Below are positions 16,161 through 25,934 of a stretch of DNA of 31,904 nucleotides, one piece after another. The notes below the pieces were generated by a model that saw only the letters and a list, made by a program, of their open reading frames with translations, did not search any database and was not told the origin of the DNA. The stretch spans positions 1-31,904 of the forward strand of contig JBCBSS010000093.1 in assembly GCA_039819065.1 (NCBI GenBank). Reading direction: 5' to 3'. Source of the DNA: JBCBSS01 sp039819065. Lineage in GTDB: Bacteria; Bacteroidota; Bacteroidia; Cytophagales; Cyclobacteriaceae. Both the position numbers and the translations under genes were made by a program. Position 1 is the first letter of the stretch. Each line of letters begins with the position of its first letter.

Positions 16161-16730
16161 CTATATAATAGGTCTTCCCTTGTAGATATTACTCTCCCCC
16201 GGCGAGGTAAAATCACCCGAGTAGGTCAGACGTAAACCAAATGTCCCAGTCATGTAGGCTTTCGCATTGCCATTTCTATCTACTTGTATTCTAATAGTAG
16301 AAGGTCCTAATAATGGAGTGGATACATTAGCCAATACATTAATCGCATTATCCGTCTTATTGATATCATAGCTGATCAGTTTGCCTTGGGTAGTGAATCC
16401 TCCTACCCCATTTGTTCCAACCAGTTCGTTAAAACCGAGCTGAATGGTCACATCATCACCTTCTATGGCTACGAAGTTGATATTCGAGTTAACCTGATAG
16501 GTGTTCCAGGCGCGATCTTGAATGGTATTGGCCTCAATCACGAATTGTTGGCTCTCTACCAGATCAATATAGCGTGCAAAGTTTTCCGCCCTCTTTTCTG
16601 CCTTCTCCTTCTTCTTTTCAGCTCTTAAAGCTTTCCTCTCTTCCTTTTTACTCTTCTCATCTTGGGCATATGCCATATTGCCTCCGACCAACATCAACCC
16701 AGCCAACAGTAGTATTTTATATCCAGTCAT
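16161..16730 (-). CDS. DUF4251 secreted protein
   Basis: A 189-residue exported protein. Residues 1-22 are a signal peptide ending in AYA before QDEK. A very basic, alternating Lys/Glu helix (residues 25-48, KKEERKALRAEKKKEKAEKR) links to the DUF4251 domain (about 55-189), recognisable from QFVIEANTIQDR, NVNSNINFVAIEGDDVTIQL, and the C-terminal LRLTYSGDFTSPGESNIYKG. The family is confined to Bacteroidota as far as I know, and its function is unknown; the beta-rich fold suggests a periplasmic or surface role. It is transcribed alone, with a good terminator, and divergently from the small membrane protein at 16935. Confidence 0.9.
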   Translation of the reverse strand: MTGYKILLLAGLMLVGGNMAYAQDEKSKKEERKALRAEKKKEKAEKRAENFARYIDLVESQQFVIEANTIQDRAWNTYQVNSNINFVAIEGDDVTIQLGFNELVGTNGVGGFTTQGKLISYDINKTDNAINVLANVSTPLLGPSTIRIQVDRNGNAKAYMTGTFGLRLTYSGDFTSPGESNIYKGRPII

Positions 16731-16934
16731 AATTGAAACAATTTGAGTTACAGTTATGAGTAAACAATCATCTTGCCAGAATAGGTATTCAATTCATAAT
16801 AGAGGGATTTGGTCGTGAGTACGTCATTTCAGAATAGGTAAAAGCCTTTCATCAGCCCATTCAACCACATGCTATTGTTGAAATTACTTTTTGATTTGTT
16901 TTGAGGATATTAGCTTAAACCTAAGCATACAGAT

Positions 16935-17330
16935 ATGGCAGCCATGAGTAAACAGAAGAAGATCTTACTGGGCATTTCTACAATCGTCCCTATTCTAGCG
17001 ATTATGCTGATCTTCGTTTTATTCTTTAGTCTTTTCTTCAGTACTTTCTACGCTTTCGATGACCAGCAGCAGATAGATGATATATCTCCTACCATTGTAC
17101 AAACAGGCATAATGTCCTACGTATTGGCTATACTCATGATTGCCGGGCTGTCCATTTTCCATTTGGTCTATTTCCTCATTCATGTGGTGAATAACAAAAT
17201 GGTCGACAGCAACGAGCGCTTGATATGGATTCTGGTGTTCCTGCTGGCTGGAACGATTGGCTTTCCGGTTTATTGGTATATGCGTATTTGGAAAGAGCCG
17301 GAAGTTCTACCGCTCGCAACGGATTATTAG
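16935..17330 (+). CDS. Small membrane protein of unknown function
   Basis: A 131-residue protein with three predicted membrane helices (about 11-36, 59-86 and 95-117) and a short polar loop (FDDQQQIDDISPTIVQTG). The last helix with SNERLIWILVFLLAGTIGFPVYWYMRIWK resembles the PLDc_N/phospholipase-D-nuclease N-terminal type membrane segment often found alone in small Bacteroidota proteins. A second ATG three codons in (16944) is equally possible as start. Its TAG lies 3 bp from the end of permease P1, which is on the opposite strand, so the two transcripts converge. No function can be given. Confidence 0.7.
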   Translation: MAAMSKQKKILLGISTIVPILAIMLIFVLFFSLFFSTFYAFDDQQQIDDISPTIVQTGIMSYVLAILMIAGLSIFHLVYFLIHVVNNKMVDSNERLIWILVFLLAGTIGFPVYWYMRIWKEPEVLPLATDY

Positions 17331-17333
17331 ATA

Positions 17334-19694
17334 CTATTCGCTTCTTAAAGCATCGACAGGGTTGGTCTTGGCGGCTTTCAATGACTGATAGCTCACCGCC
17401 AGCAAAGCAATTATTACAGCGATAAACGCGGCCGCTATGAAAATCCATACGCTTATATCTGCACTGTAAGCGAAGCTTTCAAGCCATTGATCCATCAGGT
17501 ACCATCCACCTGGAACAGCAATGAACAAAGCCACAACCACCAGCACAGTAAAGTCCGCGGAAATAGAATAGAAGAGTCTGGGAACAGATGCGCCTAATAC
17601 CTTTCTGATGCCCAATTCTTTGGTGCGCTGTTCTACCGTGAAAGACGCCAATCCGAAAAGTCCAAGGCACGAAACGATGATTGCAAGCATGGCAAAGCCA
17701 TTAAAAAGCTTAGCTGTGGTTTGCTCAGCGCGGTACATGTTGTCAAAGTCTTCATCTAAAAACCGATAATTAAAAGGCTCCTCCGGGTTGAATTGCTGCC
17801 ATACAGACTCAATACCAGCCAATGTTTCGGTTGGGTCTCCATCAGCTACTTTGATGAGGGTACGGCTAAACCGTTGTGGAAAATAATAGAGCATCAAAGG
17901 CTCAATCTTCTGATGGATAGATTTAAAATGAAAGTTCTTCACCACCCCGATCACATTTAATTCAACCCCTGTACTCAATCTTTGGCCAATTGGCTCATCG
18001 AACCCCATGATCCTGGCCGCCTCTTCATTGATCAACACAGCCACAGAATCGGCTGGATTATCTTTAGAGAAGGTACGTCCATCCAGCAATTCGATTTGCA
18101 TGGTTGACAAGTAATCGAAATCTACTGCCTGATAGTGGATCAGCATCGTTTCTTCCTCATTCTGGCCCTCCCACGATATGCCTGAAGTAGAACTTTCTAC
18201 ATAGCCGGGATGCTGATTAGTGAATGATACACTGAGTGTGCCGGGTAGTCTTTCTATTTCCTTTTTGAATGTCTCTCGTTCATTGCTCACCTGAGGCATA
18301 TAAACGATGTTGTCCTTTGCGTACCCGAGGTTCTTTCGGTTGATAAAATCAAGTTGGCTGTCTACTACAAAGGTGCCAACAATGAGTATGATAGAAACCG
18401 AGAATTGTATGACCACCAATATCCTTCTAAAGAGCTTACCTTTTGAAGCGGAGCCAACCTTACCTTTTATGATGCCTGAAGGTTGAAATGACGACAGGTA
18501 GAAAGCGGGGTAACTACCGGCCAGAATACCGATGAAAAGGGTAATAGCCAAGAGCCCCAGGCCGAATTCTAGCCCGGCATTCCAATCAGAAAATATACCT
18601 AGCGATAGCGTCTTTCCTGAGAGGGTATTGAAATATGGCAGTAGAATATCTACCAACAATACAGAAAGTATAATGGATATAGCGGTTACCAGCATGGATT
18701 CTCCAAGAAACTGGAAGATCAATTGTGACCTGTGTGCTCCAATAGCCTTTCTCAGCCCTACCTCTTTGGCCCTTCTGGTCGACCTGGCGGTGGCCAGGTT
18801 CATGAAGTTAATACAGGCAATCAGCAGGATAAAGACTGCCACTATGCTGAATATCTTCACATATTGCATGCTTCCCTTGCCTGAAATGTCCGCCGTGAAA
18901 TCGACCTCAGACAGGTGAACATCAGTCATTGGTTGTAGATATATATCTGTGACCGAACTTTCGTTATTCTTTTTGATCTGACCTTTGATCTTTTCGTCGA
19001 CCTCAGCTACGGAAGCCTGTTCAGACAGTTGTACATAGGTATAAAGTGTGTTACTGCCCCAATTTGTATCCATGCCAGCCCAAAAAGAGCGCAGCCTATC
19101 AGTGTTCAAAAGGTAGTCGAGTTGAATATGTGAATTGGTCGGTAAATCGGCCATCACTGCTGTTATCTCTACTTCTGAGTTTCCATTAAGATTAATGGTT
19201 TTGCCAATAGGGTCTTCATCGGCAAAATACTTTTTGGCCAGTCTTTCGCTAATGATCATGGCATTTATGTTGTCGAACATGGCATCGGCATTTCCCTTAA
19301 CGATAGGAAATGAAAACATATCCATGAAGTCACGATCTACAAATGCGCCTTCTTCAGTAAAGCTATTTTCCTTGTACCTGAAAATGTCAGTGTTGAAGTT
19401 CAACCTAGTAGATTTTATGATTTCAGGGTATTCATCTTTCAGTGCTGGAGCCAGTGGGCCAGGTGTCACCGCTACGGGAAAAACCGGTTGGCCATCATAA
19501 TATTGATTTTCTACTACCCTATAAAGCCGATCGGAGTGCTGATGGAATTTATCATAGCTCGTTTCGTCCACCACATACATCATAATGAGCAAAACGCTGG
19601 TAATACCTGCCGTGAACCCGAGTATGTTGATCAACGAGTAGGTGAATTGACGGGTGAGGTTTCTTAGGGCTATTTTGAAGTAGTTTCTTATCAT
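17334..19694 (-). CDS. ABC transporter permease, FtsX/MacB type (P1)
   Basis: A 786-residue inner-membrane permease with two MacB_PCD-FtsX halves in one chain. Helix 1 lies at about 21-42, the first periplasmic domain at about 45-275, FtsX helices at about 280-302, 332-355 and 378-400; the second half begins with a helix at about 424-445 and ends with three helices between 665 and 780. Each half carries the cytoplasmic coupling-helix motif that contacts the ATPase: RAKEVGLRKAIGA (308-320) and RTKELGIRKVLGA (about 30 residues after position 665). No ATPase is encoded nearby. Such permeases export lipids, peptides or toxins, or act mechanically like MacB; substrate unknown. The last gene of the permease series. 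Confidence 0.92.
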   Translation of the reverse strand: MIRNYFKIALRNLTRQFTYSLINILGFTAGITSVLLIMMYVVDETSYDKFHQHSDRLYRVVENQYYDGQPVFPVAVTPGPLAPALKDEYPEIIKSTRLNFNTDIFRYKENSFTEEGAFVDRDFMDMFSFPIVKGNADAMFDNINAMIISERLAKKYFADEDPIGKTINLNGNSEVEITAVMADLPTNSHIQLDYLLNTDRLRSFWAGMDTNWGSNTLYTYVQLSEQASVAEVDEKIKGQIKKNNESSVTDIYLQPMTDVHLSEVDFTADISGKGSMQYVKIFSIVAVFILLIACINFMNLATARSTRRAKEVGLRKAIGAHRSQLIFQFLGESMLVTAISIILSVLLVDILLPYFNTLSGKTLSLGIFSDWNAGLEFGLGLLAITLFIGILAGSYPAFYLSSFQPSGIIKGKVGSASKGKLFRRILVVIQFSVSIILIVGTFVVDSQLDFINRKNLGYAKDNIVYMPQVSNERETFKKEIERLPGTLSVSFTNQHPGYVESSTSGISWEGQNEEETMLIHYQAVDFDYLSTMQIELLDGRTFSKDNPADSVAVLINEEAARIMGFDEPIGQRLSTGVELNVIGVVKNFHFKSIHQKIEPLMLYYFPQRFSRTLIKVADGDPTETLAGIESVWQQFNPEEPFNYRFLDEDFDNMYRAEQTTAKLFNGFAMLAIIVSCLGLFGLASFTVEQRTKELGIRKVLGASVPRLFYSISADFTVLVVVALFIAVPGGWYLMDQWLESFAYSADISVWIFIAAAFIAVIIALLAVSYQSLKAAKTNPVDALRSE

Positions 19695-19772
19695 GAGTTA
19701 GTTGTTAGTAGTTGGTATTTAGTAGGTAGTAGTCTGTACATCAATGCTCTTGGTTTCTGTAGTACTTATCCT

Positions 19773-19828
19773 GGCGCGAAAGTTACTTTCGTGCCTCTGT
19801 TTCAATTGTATATCATCAATTGATTATA
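19773..19828 (+). repeat. Composite repeat unit A-B, copy 1
   Basis: Hairpin A with arms GGCGCGAAAG/CTTTCGTGCC and loop TTA, then 15 bp, then palindrome B (TATCATCAATTGATTATA). Other copies: 22868, 28677, 28971. Confidence 0.8.
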
Positions 19829-19920
19829 CCTTCGTTCTTTTGCTTAAGCAGTGCCCATTATCCAATAAGTTTCTTCCAGAAGGACAGAGCACGAAACGAG
19901 TTCGCAATTCTACATTGTCT

Positions 19921-20003
19921 TTCTACCTCACCCCCATCCCCTCTCCGACATCAGAGAGGGGTGACTCCCGAGCTTAATTCATCTATATATTTCTATTTAC
20001 TTC
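19921..20003 (+). repeat. 83-bp repeat, copy 1
   Basis: Identical over 83 bp to 23158-23240. It contains CCTCACCCCCATCCCC, the stem CCCCTCTC/GAGAGGGG, ACTCCCGAGCTTAATTCATC and the start of the ATTTCTATTTACTTC tandem. Confidence 0.9.
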
Positions 20004-20243
20004 TATTTACTTCTATTTACTTCTATTTATTTCTACTTATTTTTTCTTTGTTTGATATCATCAATTGATCATATATCTATTCTTTCTTAACCTCTTCTAT
20101 TTATTGCTACCTATTTCTATTTACTTCCATGTATTTCTATTTATTTCTTAATTCTAACCTCCAACTTCTAACTTCTAACAGCTACTGGATTGCTTCGTCG
20201 TACCTCCTCGCAATGACACCCAGAAACCGATGCTGAGTTAGTA

Positions 20244-22637
20244 TCATTCCGTTCTCAAAGTTTCTGCTGGGTTGATTAACACTGCTTTTATAGCCCGATA
20301 ACTGACTGTGGCAAGTGCTATGAACAGTGCTATACCACCTCCAACAAGAAATACACTCCAACCGACTGATGTCTTATAGGCAAAGTAATTCAGCCAATCT
20401 TGGGTGAGCCACCAGGCTAGCGGTGTTGCTATGATGGTGGCTATCACTATTTGTTTGACAAAACTCTTAGATATCAATATCAACAAGTCGGCGATAGAAG
20501 CTCCTAGCAATTTTCTAATACCAATCTCTTTTGTCCTTTTCTGGATAATAAAAGATGCCATGCCAAATACGCCAAGACAGGCTATGAAAATGGTCAATCC
20601 GGCACCTACACTGAAGAAGTTGCCTACCCTCCTATCATTCTCATAAAACGTTTGGCGTTGTTCGTCAAGAAAATGATAATCAATAGGCGTAACGGGATCG
20701 AAATATTCGTGTACGCTTTTCACATCCTCCAACGTAGCATTGATGTTGTCACTGCTCACTTCTACAATGAAGTAGTCGATATAGGTAATGGGGTTGTCGA
20801 TGTATCCGACGATCAGCGGTGCGATTGGTTCATACAAAGATTGAAAATGGAAATCTTCCAGTACCCCGATCACTTCGAAAGGCGCATCGACATTATCCAG
20901 GAAAATACTGGCCCCAACAGGATCTTCTAAGCCGAGCATCTGCACTGCTTTTCTATTCAATATGACTTTGGAAGAATCCCCAGGACTAACATGCTGAAAG
21001 TTTCTACCCTGCCCGAGTTCAAGGTCGAAAATGGGAATCATGCTTTCATCAAAAGCCATATAGAATGAGGCTAAAGAATCCTCTGGTAGAGCGGTGGTTC
21101 TGGTATAAACCTGATGTATATTTTTCCACTCACCTGGTATTCTAGAAGCGACAGCTACGTCTCGCACACCAGACACTTTGGAGAGTTCATTCTTCATGGT
21201 TTCATATTGCTGTCTGGCATTACGGTTATTGATGTCAATGGCCAGTATTTGTTCTTCTTCATAGCCCAGTGCTTTATTCTGGACAAATTCCAACTGCTGC
21301 TGTACGACCAGGGTAACAACAATCATGGCAATGGAAAGGGAGAACTGCGTCACTACCAACAGCTGTCTGAATGTGGCGCTTTGCTTATCGTTGATCGATT
21401 CTGATTTTAACGATTTCATTGGACGCAAACCTGACAGGTAAAAAGCAGGATAAACTCCAGAGAATAGCCCCAGCAACAATGTCAAACCAAAAAGCCAGGC
21501 GAGGTTGTAAAGTAAGTGGTCATTCCGGAGTGTGAGTTCTTTACCAATGAGTTGGTTGAAGAACGGAATTGTAATGTCAATGAGAATGACCGCAACCAAG
21601 AAAGCTAATAATGCCACTACCAATGACTCACTTAGAAATTGGCCGATCAGTTGCCACCTTTCCGCTCCTGAAGCCTTTCTGATACCGATTTCGCGAGCTC
21701 GGGAAGCAGACATGGCTGTGACAAGGTTTAGGTAGTTGATAGAGGCAATCAGCAGTATGAATATGCCAATGGCTACGAAAAGATAGGCGTAGTATAGGCT
21801 TCCTTTATGCTGCGCAATACTCATTTCGATCTGCTCAGAATGGAAGTGTATGTCTTTTAGTGCTTGTAAATAGAATGAACGGTCATTGTCACCGGAAATT
21901 TGATGATTCCGGAGAAAAGCTGGTATAGCAGCATTGACCTCTTCCATACGGGCATTCGGCTCCAGGACAAAGTAAGTGTTTGCCCCTGACCTGTCCCATC
22001 GTACAGCATAGTTGGGCCAGTTGGTAATACCCGTATTGTGGTTGACTAGAATATCGAATTGTAAATGCGAATTCCCAGGCGGGTCTTTAATTACTCCCGT
22101 AACCGTAACCTCATCAAAAGAGGCAAACTCCATTACTTTTCCCAGTGCTTCCTCGTCACCGAAGAATCGCTTAGCGGCGCTTTCGGTTAACACCGCGGAG
22201 TTCGATTGTACCAGTGCGCTGGTGCTATTACCCAGGATAAACTGATAATCGAATACTTTGAAGAAATTACTATCTACATGATACCAATCGTGGATGCTTA
22301 ACCTTTCCCCTTTCCAAACCAAGTCAATATGGCTTCTCCATTGATATAGATTGGTTGCAGTTTCAACTCCTGGTACCTCATCTTTAAAGGCTTGTCCCAA
22401 TGGTGGTGCAGTACGACCATAGAATCTAGTGCCTTCACTAGTTTCGTCCACTTCAATTACCCTGTAGGTTCTATCATACGTACTGTGAAAGGCATCAAAG
22501 GTGAATTCATCCTGAACGTGAAGGAATATTAAGCTCGCGGCGGTAATGCTGATAGCCAATCCCAATACATTGATCAGGGAATAGGTCAAATGCCTCTTCA
22601 GGTTTCTAATCGATATTTTGAGGTAATTGCGGATCAT
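20244..22637 (-). CDS. ABC transporter permease, FtsX/MacB type (P2)
   Basis: 797 residues, same architecture as P1. It begins MIRNYLKISIRNLKRHLTYS; the first coupling motif is RAREIGIRKASGA (about 313-325) and the second RTKEIGIRKLLGA. The first periplasmic domain shares with P4 the block RFYGRTAPPLGQA and YHVDSNFFKVFDYQF (P4: RYYGMTAPPLGKA and FYVESNFFEVFDFEL), and the second shares ASRIPGEWKNIHQV (P4: ASRVPGEWKNINEV), so P2 and P4 are the closest pair in the window. The sequence just before the start on the coding strand is AGCCAAAAGCCAAAAAG, two to three units of the heptamer that is expanded upstream of P5. Intact. Confidence 0.92.
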   Translation of the reverse strand: MIRNYLKISIRNLKRHLTYSLINVLGLAISITAASLIFLHVQDEFTFDAFHSTYDRTYRVIEVDETSEGTRFYGRTAPPLGQAFKDEVPGVETATNLYQWRSHIDLVWKGERLSIHDWYHVDSNFFKVFDYQFILGNSTSALVQSNSAVLTESAAKRFFGDEEALGKVMEFASFDEVTVTGVIKDPPGNSHLQFDILVNHNTGITNWPNYAVRWDRSGANTYFVLEPNARMEEVNAAIPAFLRNHQISGDNDRSFYLQALKDIHFHSEQIEMSIAQHKGSLYYAYLFVAIGIFILLIASINYLNLVTAMSASRAREIGIRKASGAERWQLIGQFLSESLVVALLAFLVAVILIDITIPFFNQLIGKELTLRNDHLLYNLAWLFGLTLLLGLFSGVYPAFYLSGLRPMKSLKSESINDKQSATFRQLLVVTQFSLSIAMIVVTLVVQQQLEFVQNKALGYEEEQILAIDINNRNARQQYETMKNELSKVSGVRDVAVASRIPGEWKNIHQVYTRTTALPEDSLASFYMAFDESMIPIFDLELGQGRNFQHVSPGDSSKVILNRKAVQMLGLEDPVGASIFLDNVDAPFEVIGVLEDFHFQSLYEPIAPLIVGYIDNPITYIDYFIVEVSSDNINATLEDVKSVHEYFDPVTPIDYHFLDEQRQTFYENDRRVGNFFSVGAGLTIFIACLGVFGMASFIIQKRTKEIGIRKLLGASIADLLILISKSFVKQIVIATIIATPLAWWLTQDWLNYFAYKTSVGWSVFLVGGGIALFIALATVSYRAIKAVLINPAETLRTE

Positions 22638-22867
22638 CTTTTTGGCTTTTGGCTTTTGAAGCGTACTTAATTCGTTATTTCTGGTGCGGTTCTAGTTTCT
22701 CTATCTTCTTTCCTCCCCCTACCCCCTCCAGAGAGGGACAGCTAAAGAGCCTCTTTCATCTACGTATTTCTATTTACTTTTTCCAGTTCTGATATCATCA
22801 ATTGATTATATATTCTAGCTCAAGCCACGCTTATCCTCTAATAAGTTCCTTTCAGGATGGCGTCCCT

Positions 22868-22924
22868 GGCGCGAAAGTTACTTTCATGCCTTTATTTCGA
22901 TTGTATATCATCAATTGATCATAT
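22868..22924 (+). repeat. Composite repeat unit A-B, copy 2
   Basis: Hairpin A with one changed base (CTTTCATGCC, leaving a G-T type mismatch in the stem), then palindrome B (TATCATCAATTGATCATA). The following TTGCTTAAGCAGTGCC is shared with copy 1. Confidence 0.8.
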
Positions 22925-23157
22925 CTGCATTCTATTGCTTAAGCAGTGCCTATCATCCATTAAGTTTCTTTGCTTATGACGCGTTTATACAATACGCTAA
23001 CTATTCTTACCCCCTTGTATTCCCCCTAACATTAGGGGGAAACTCGCCAGAACAACAGAACTGCTAAATGATCTCGGCCAGTGTCATCCAATTTTGTGTA
23101 TTTGAAACTAAAATATTAAGTCTCAGAATGACTAGATAGAGCCCAGTTCTCTGGCTA

Positions 23158-23240
23158 TTCTACCTCACCCCCATCCCCTCTCCGACATCAGAGAGGGGTG
23201 ACTCCCGAGCTTAATTCATCTATATATTTCTATTTACTTC
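23158..23240 (+). repeat. 83-bp repeat, copy 2
   Basis: Identical over 83 bp to 19921-20003. The two copies sit in the gaps on either side of P2, in the same orientation. Confidence 0.9.
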
Positions 23241-23475
23241 CATTTATTTCTACTTAATTCTTTCAGTTCTGATATCATCAATTGATTAAATGTCCATTCT
23301 TCCCTAGCACCTTCTATTTATTTCTACTTGTTTCTATTTATTTCTGAATTCTAATAGCTACTGGATTGCTTCTCCCTCCTTCGTCGGTATCGCAATGACA
23401 CACAGGATTCAAATCTTACGTCTTTTGTCTTACCTCTTATATCTAATATCTCAATTCTAGCTTCTCATATCTGTT

Positions 23476-25899
23476 TTATTCGTCTTTCAAAGTATCAGCA
23501 GGATTTAACCTTGATGCTCGATAGACCTGTGGCCCCATTACTACAAATGCGGTGGCCATGATGGTCAAGAAACCGATCAGGATAGTTTCAAAGCCAAAGC
23601 TTACCCTGTATTCATAAGATTCCAAGAATGCGTTGTTCACCAAGTAAGCTAGCGGTGTTCCAACGACGAATGATATGATCATCAATATCACAAAGCCTCT
23701 TGATACATTGTAGATGATATTCCATTCATTGGCACCCAGTACTTTGCGCAGGCCAATCTCCTTGACCTTGTTCTGGATATTGAATATCACCATACCCAAA
23801 AGTCCCAAGCAGGAGATCGAGACGGTGATCAAGGTGACATAAGCCAGGATTGAACCGACGAGATCAAATATGCCGTTTGATTTCCAAAACTCATCGGTGA
23901 ACAACTGGTACTCAAAAGGCCTATTCGTATGTTGAGACCATATTTTGCCCACCGTAGGCATAGTGGCTAGCATATTTTCATTGTCGATATTGAGCACGAG
24001 AAAATCATAGCTACTCGGAATCCTTCTCAACGCCATAGGCTCGATCTTTCGGTCCAACCGCTCAAAGTGATGATCGGCCACAATACCTATGATCTTTAGG
24101 GAACGGGCGGTATTGGATGAATCGCCGGGTGTGGCTTCCCAGCCATAGATTACTTCTTCACCGAGTGCCTGTACGGCTTGCTCAAAGCCAAGTTTCTTGG
24201 CGGCGGTTTCATTGATGATGATTTCTGATTCTGATTTGGGCGGAGCACCTTCGAAATTCTGACCATGAAGCAAATCGATATTGAGGCTACTGAGATAGTT
24301 CTGATCGACTGAGAAGTAGCTCAATGAGAAAGCTTCACCGTCTAATGATCCTTTGACAGGAAATGTGATGTTTCTACCTAAAGAGGGTAAGTGAGATACA
24401 AAGCTAGTGCCTTTGACAGCTGCCAGTTGGTCTATTTCATTCTTCAACTGGTCTGCTTTGAGGCCATTCAAAGGCAAGGCTACGATACCCTCAACGTCAT
24501 ATCCATAATCTGAGTATAGCACCAGTTGGCTTTGCCTGTAAATAGTCGTAACCGTGAGTACAAAAAACACTGAAAATGAAAACTGGATCACCATCAGCAC
24601 TTTGCGAAAGTTCAATCGAGAGGATCGACCTGATAACTGGCTCAGGTTGACGTTTTTCTTTAAGGCCTGTAATGTCTTAGTATTAGAAAAGAAAAGTGCA
24701 GGAACTAGTCCGGCTATCAAACCCGCAGCAACGGCAAATGCAACAAATATAAAGACCAAACTCGGTGCGGTATCTATGGTAAATGGAGCGTCCAAAGCTT
24801 GCAAATAAGAGTTGAGTTGCATCTGTAGTGCGTCGGTAATGAAATCTGCTAGAAACAGAGAGATCAAGGCAATAATTACCGCCTCCACCAAAAACTGCCC
24901 TATGATATGATGACGTCGCGCACCGGCTACCTTCCTTACGCCTATTTCTTTAGCCCTATTAAGTGCCCGAGCTGTACTTAAGTTGGCATAATTAAACGTA
25001 GCAGCAATCAAAACAATCAAAGCAAGGATAGCAAAGAAGTAAATGATAAAAGAAGGCAGGCTAAAACCTGGCTCATTACTTAGTTGGCGACCTGGTGTAA
25101 TGTCATTAAGGCTTTGTGCTGAGAAAGCATAGGAGAACTTATCATCGGGATTATAACTCTGAGTTCCACGCTCAAAAGCTTCCTTCAAAGCACCTATATC
25201 GGTTCCAGGTTGCATTACAAAATAAGCATAGCTATTATATACGTTTCCCCATGTGTCGATACCAGGTGAGATAATATTCTGCTCTTCCAACGCTGCTAGT
25301 AATTGTACAGATGTCAGTGCTTCGAAATTGAGATGACTTTTTCCAGGCATCTCTTCTAGCACGCCTGTCACTATAAAATCACCCATCTCCCCTACTTTGA
25401 TCACCTTATCCATGGGTACTTCATCACCAAACAGTTTGTAGGATAATGCTTGAGTCAGTACTATAGAATTGGGTATTTCGAGCGCCTTTTCTACATTTCC
25501 ATATTTCAGTGGAAAGTTGAAAATCTTCAAAAAGTGATTGTCGGTAAAAAAGCCATTAAAAGGAATCTCGGCATCTTCGGTTGTAGCTACACCTCCAAAA
25601 CCTGAACGGATACGTGTCAACCTTTCTACGCCAGAAATGGCTTCAATCTCATCAGTCAGTGGGTAAGGTATTGTGGCCGTTTCCCAAACATCACCTGCTT
25701 GATGCGTCCTTGTCGTAATGGCTCTATAGATACGGTCCTTGTCGGCGTGAAAGTTGTCATAGGCCAGTTGGTCCATGATAATGGTCAACAGGATTAAACA
25801 CACTGACATACTCACCGTCAAGCCAAATACATTGATAAAGGAAATGATCTTGTATTTGCGGATATTTCTGAAAGCAATAATGAAATAACTTTTAAGCAT
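23476..25899 (-). CDS. ABC transporter permease, FtsX/MacB type (P3)
   Basis: 807 residues, the most divergent of the five. It starts MLKSYFIIAFRNIRKYKIIS instead of MIRNYLKIA, and its helix 1 is rich in Val/Leu (LTVSMSVCLILLTIIM). Coupling motifs: RAKEIGVRKVAGARRHHII (about 314) and KVKEIGLRKVLGANEWNII near the C-terminus. The second periplasmic domain has a short extra loop (EEVIYGWEATPGDSSNTARS). It follows P4 by 35 bp on the same strand with no repeats between, so P4 and P3 form a two-gene operon and may work as a pair. Substrate unknown; no ATPase nearby. Confidence 0.92.
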   Translation of the reverse strand: MLKSYFIIAFRNIRKYKIISFINVFGLTVSMSVCLILLTIIMDQLAYDNFHADKDRIYRAITTRTHQAGDVWETATIPYPLTDEIEAISGVERLTRIRSGFGGVATTEDAEIPFNGFFTDNHFLKIFNFPLKYGNVEKALEIPNSIVLTQALSYKLFGDEVPMDKVIKVGEMGDFIVTGVLEEMPGKSHLNFEALTSVQLLAALEEQNIISPGIDTWGNVYNSYAYFVMQPGTDIGALKEAFERGTQSYNPDDKFSYAFSAQSLNDITPGRQLSNEPGFSLPSFIIYFFAILALIVLIAATFNYANLSTARALNRAKEIGVRKVAGARRHHIIGQFLVEAVIIALISLFLADFITDALQMQLNSYLQALDAPFTIDTAPSLVFIFVAFAVAAGLIAGLVPALFFSNTKTLQALKKNVNLSQLSGRSSRLNFRKVLMVIQFSFSVFFVLTVTTIYRQSQLVLYSDYGYDVEGIVALPLNGLKADQLKNEIDQLAAVKGTSFVSHLPSLGRNITFPVKGSLDGEAFSLSYFSVDQNYLSSLNIDLLHGQNFEGAPPKSESEIIINETAAKKLGFEQAVQALGEEVIYGWEATPGDSSNTARSLKIIGIVADHHFERLDRKIEPMALRRIPSSYDFLVLNIDNENMLATMPTVGKIWSQHTNRPFEYQLFTDEFWKSNGIFDLVGSILAYVTLITVSISCLGLLGMVIFNIQNKVKEIGLRKVLGANEWNIIYNVSRGFVILMIISFVVGTPLAYLVNNAFLESYEYRVSFGFETILIGFLTIMATAFVVMGPQVYRASRLNPADTLKDE

Positions 25900-25934
25900 A
25901 CGATTACCTATTTAAAGTCCTCTGTTCCGTTTTT

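Larger units (their letters stand above)
19695..20243. repeat. Repeat mosaic between P1 and P2
   Basis: No gene. Contents: TTAGTAGTTGGTA words next to the P1 start, a GCGCGAAAG hairpin plus TCAATTGA palindrome unit (19773-19828), a TCCAATAAGTTTCTT block with AGAAGGACAG (to about 19890), one copy of the 83-bp repeat (19921-20003), ATTTCTATTTACTTC tandem words (about 19988-20040), a second palindrome (20054-20076), more TATTTCTATTTA words, and a GGATTGC...GCAATGACA element (20185-20218) 25 bp from the P2 stop. Short open frames here are translations of repeats. Confidence 0.8.
22638..23475. repeat. Repeat mosaic between P2 and P3
   Basis: No gene. From the P2 start: CTTTTGG words (about 22643-22660), CCCCCTACCCCCTCCAGAGAGG (about 22724-22745), ATTTCTATTTAC at about 22767, palindrome B (22791-22810), CTAATAAGTTCCTTTCAGG block, composite A-B copy 2 (22868-22924), a perfect 10-bp stem TTCCCCCTAA/TTAGGGGGAA (23020-23041), the second 83-bp repeat (23158-23240), palindrome B (23271-23288), TATTTCTA words, and a GGATTGC...GCAATGACA element (23361-23400) before the P3 stop. 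The stretch 23042-23157 shows nothing I recognise. Confidence 0.8.
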
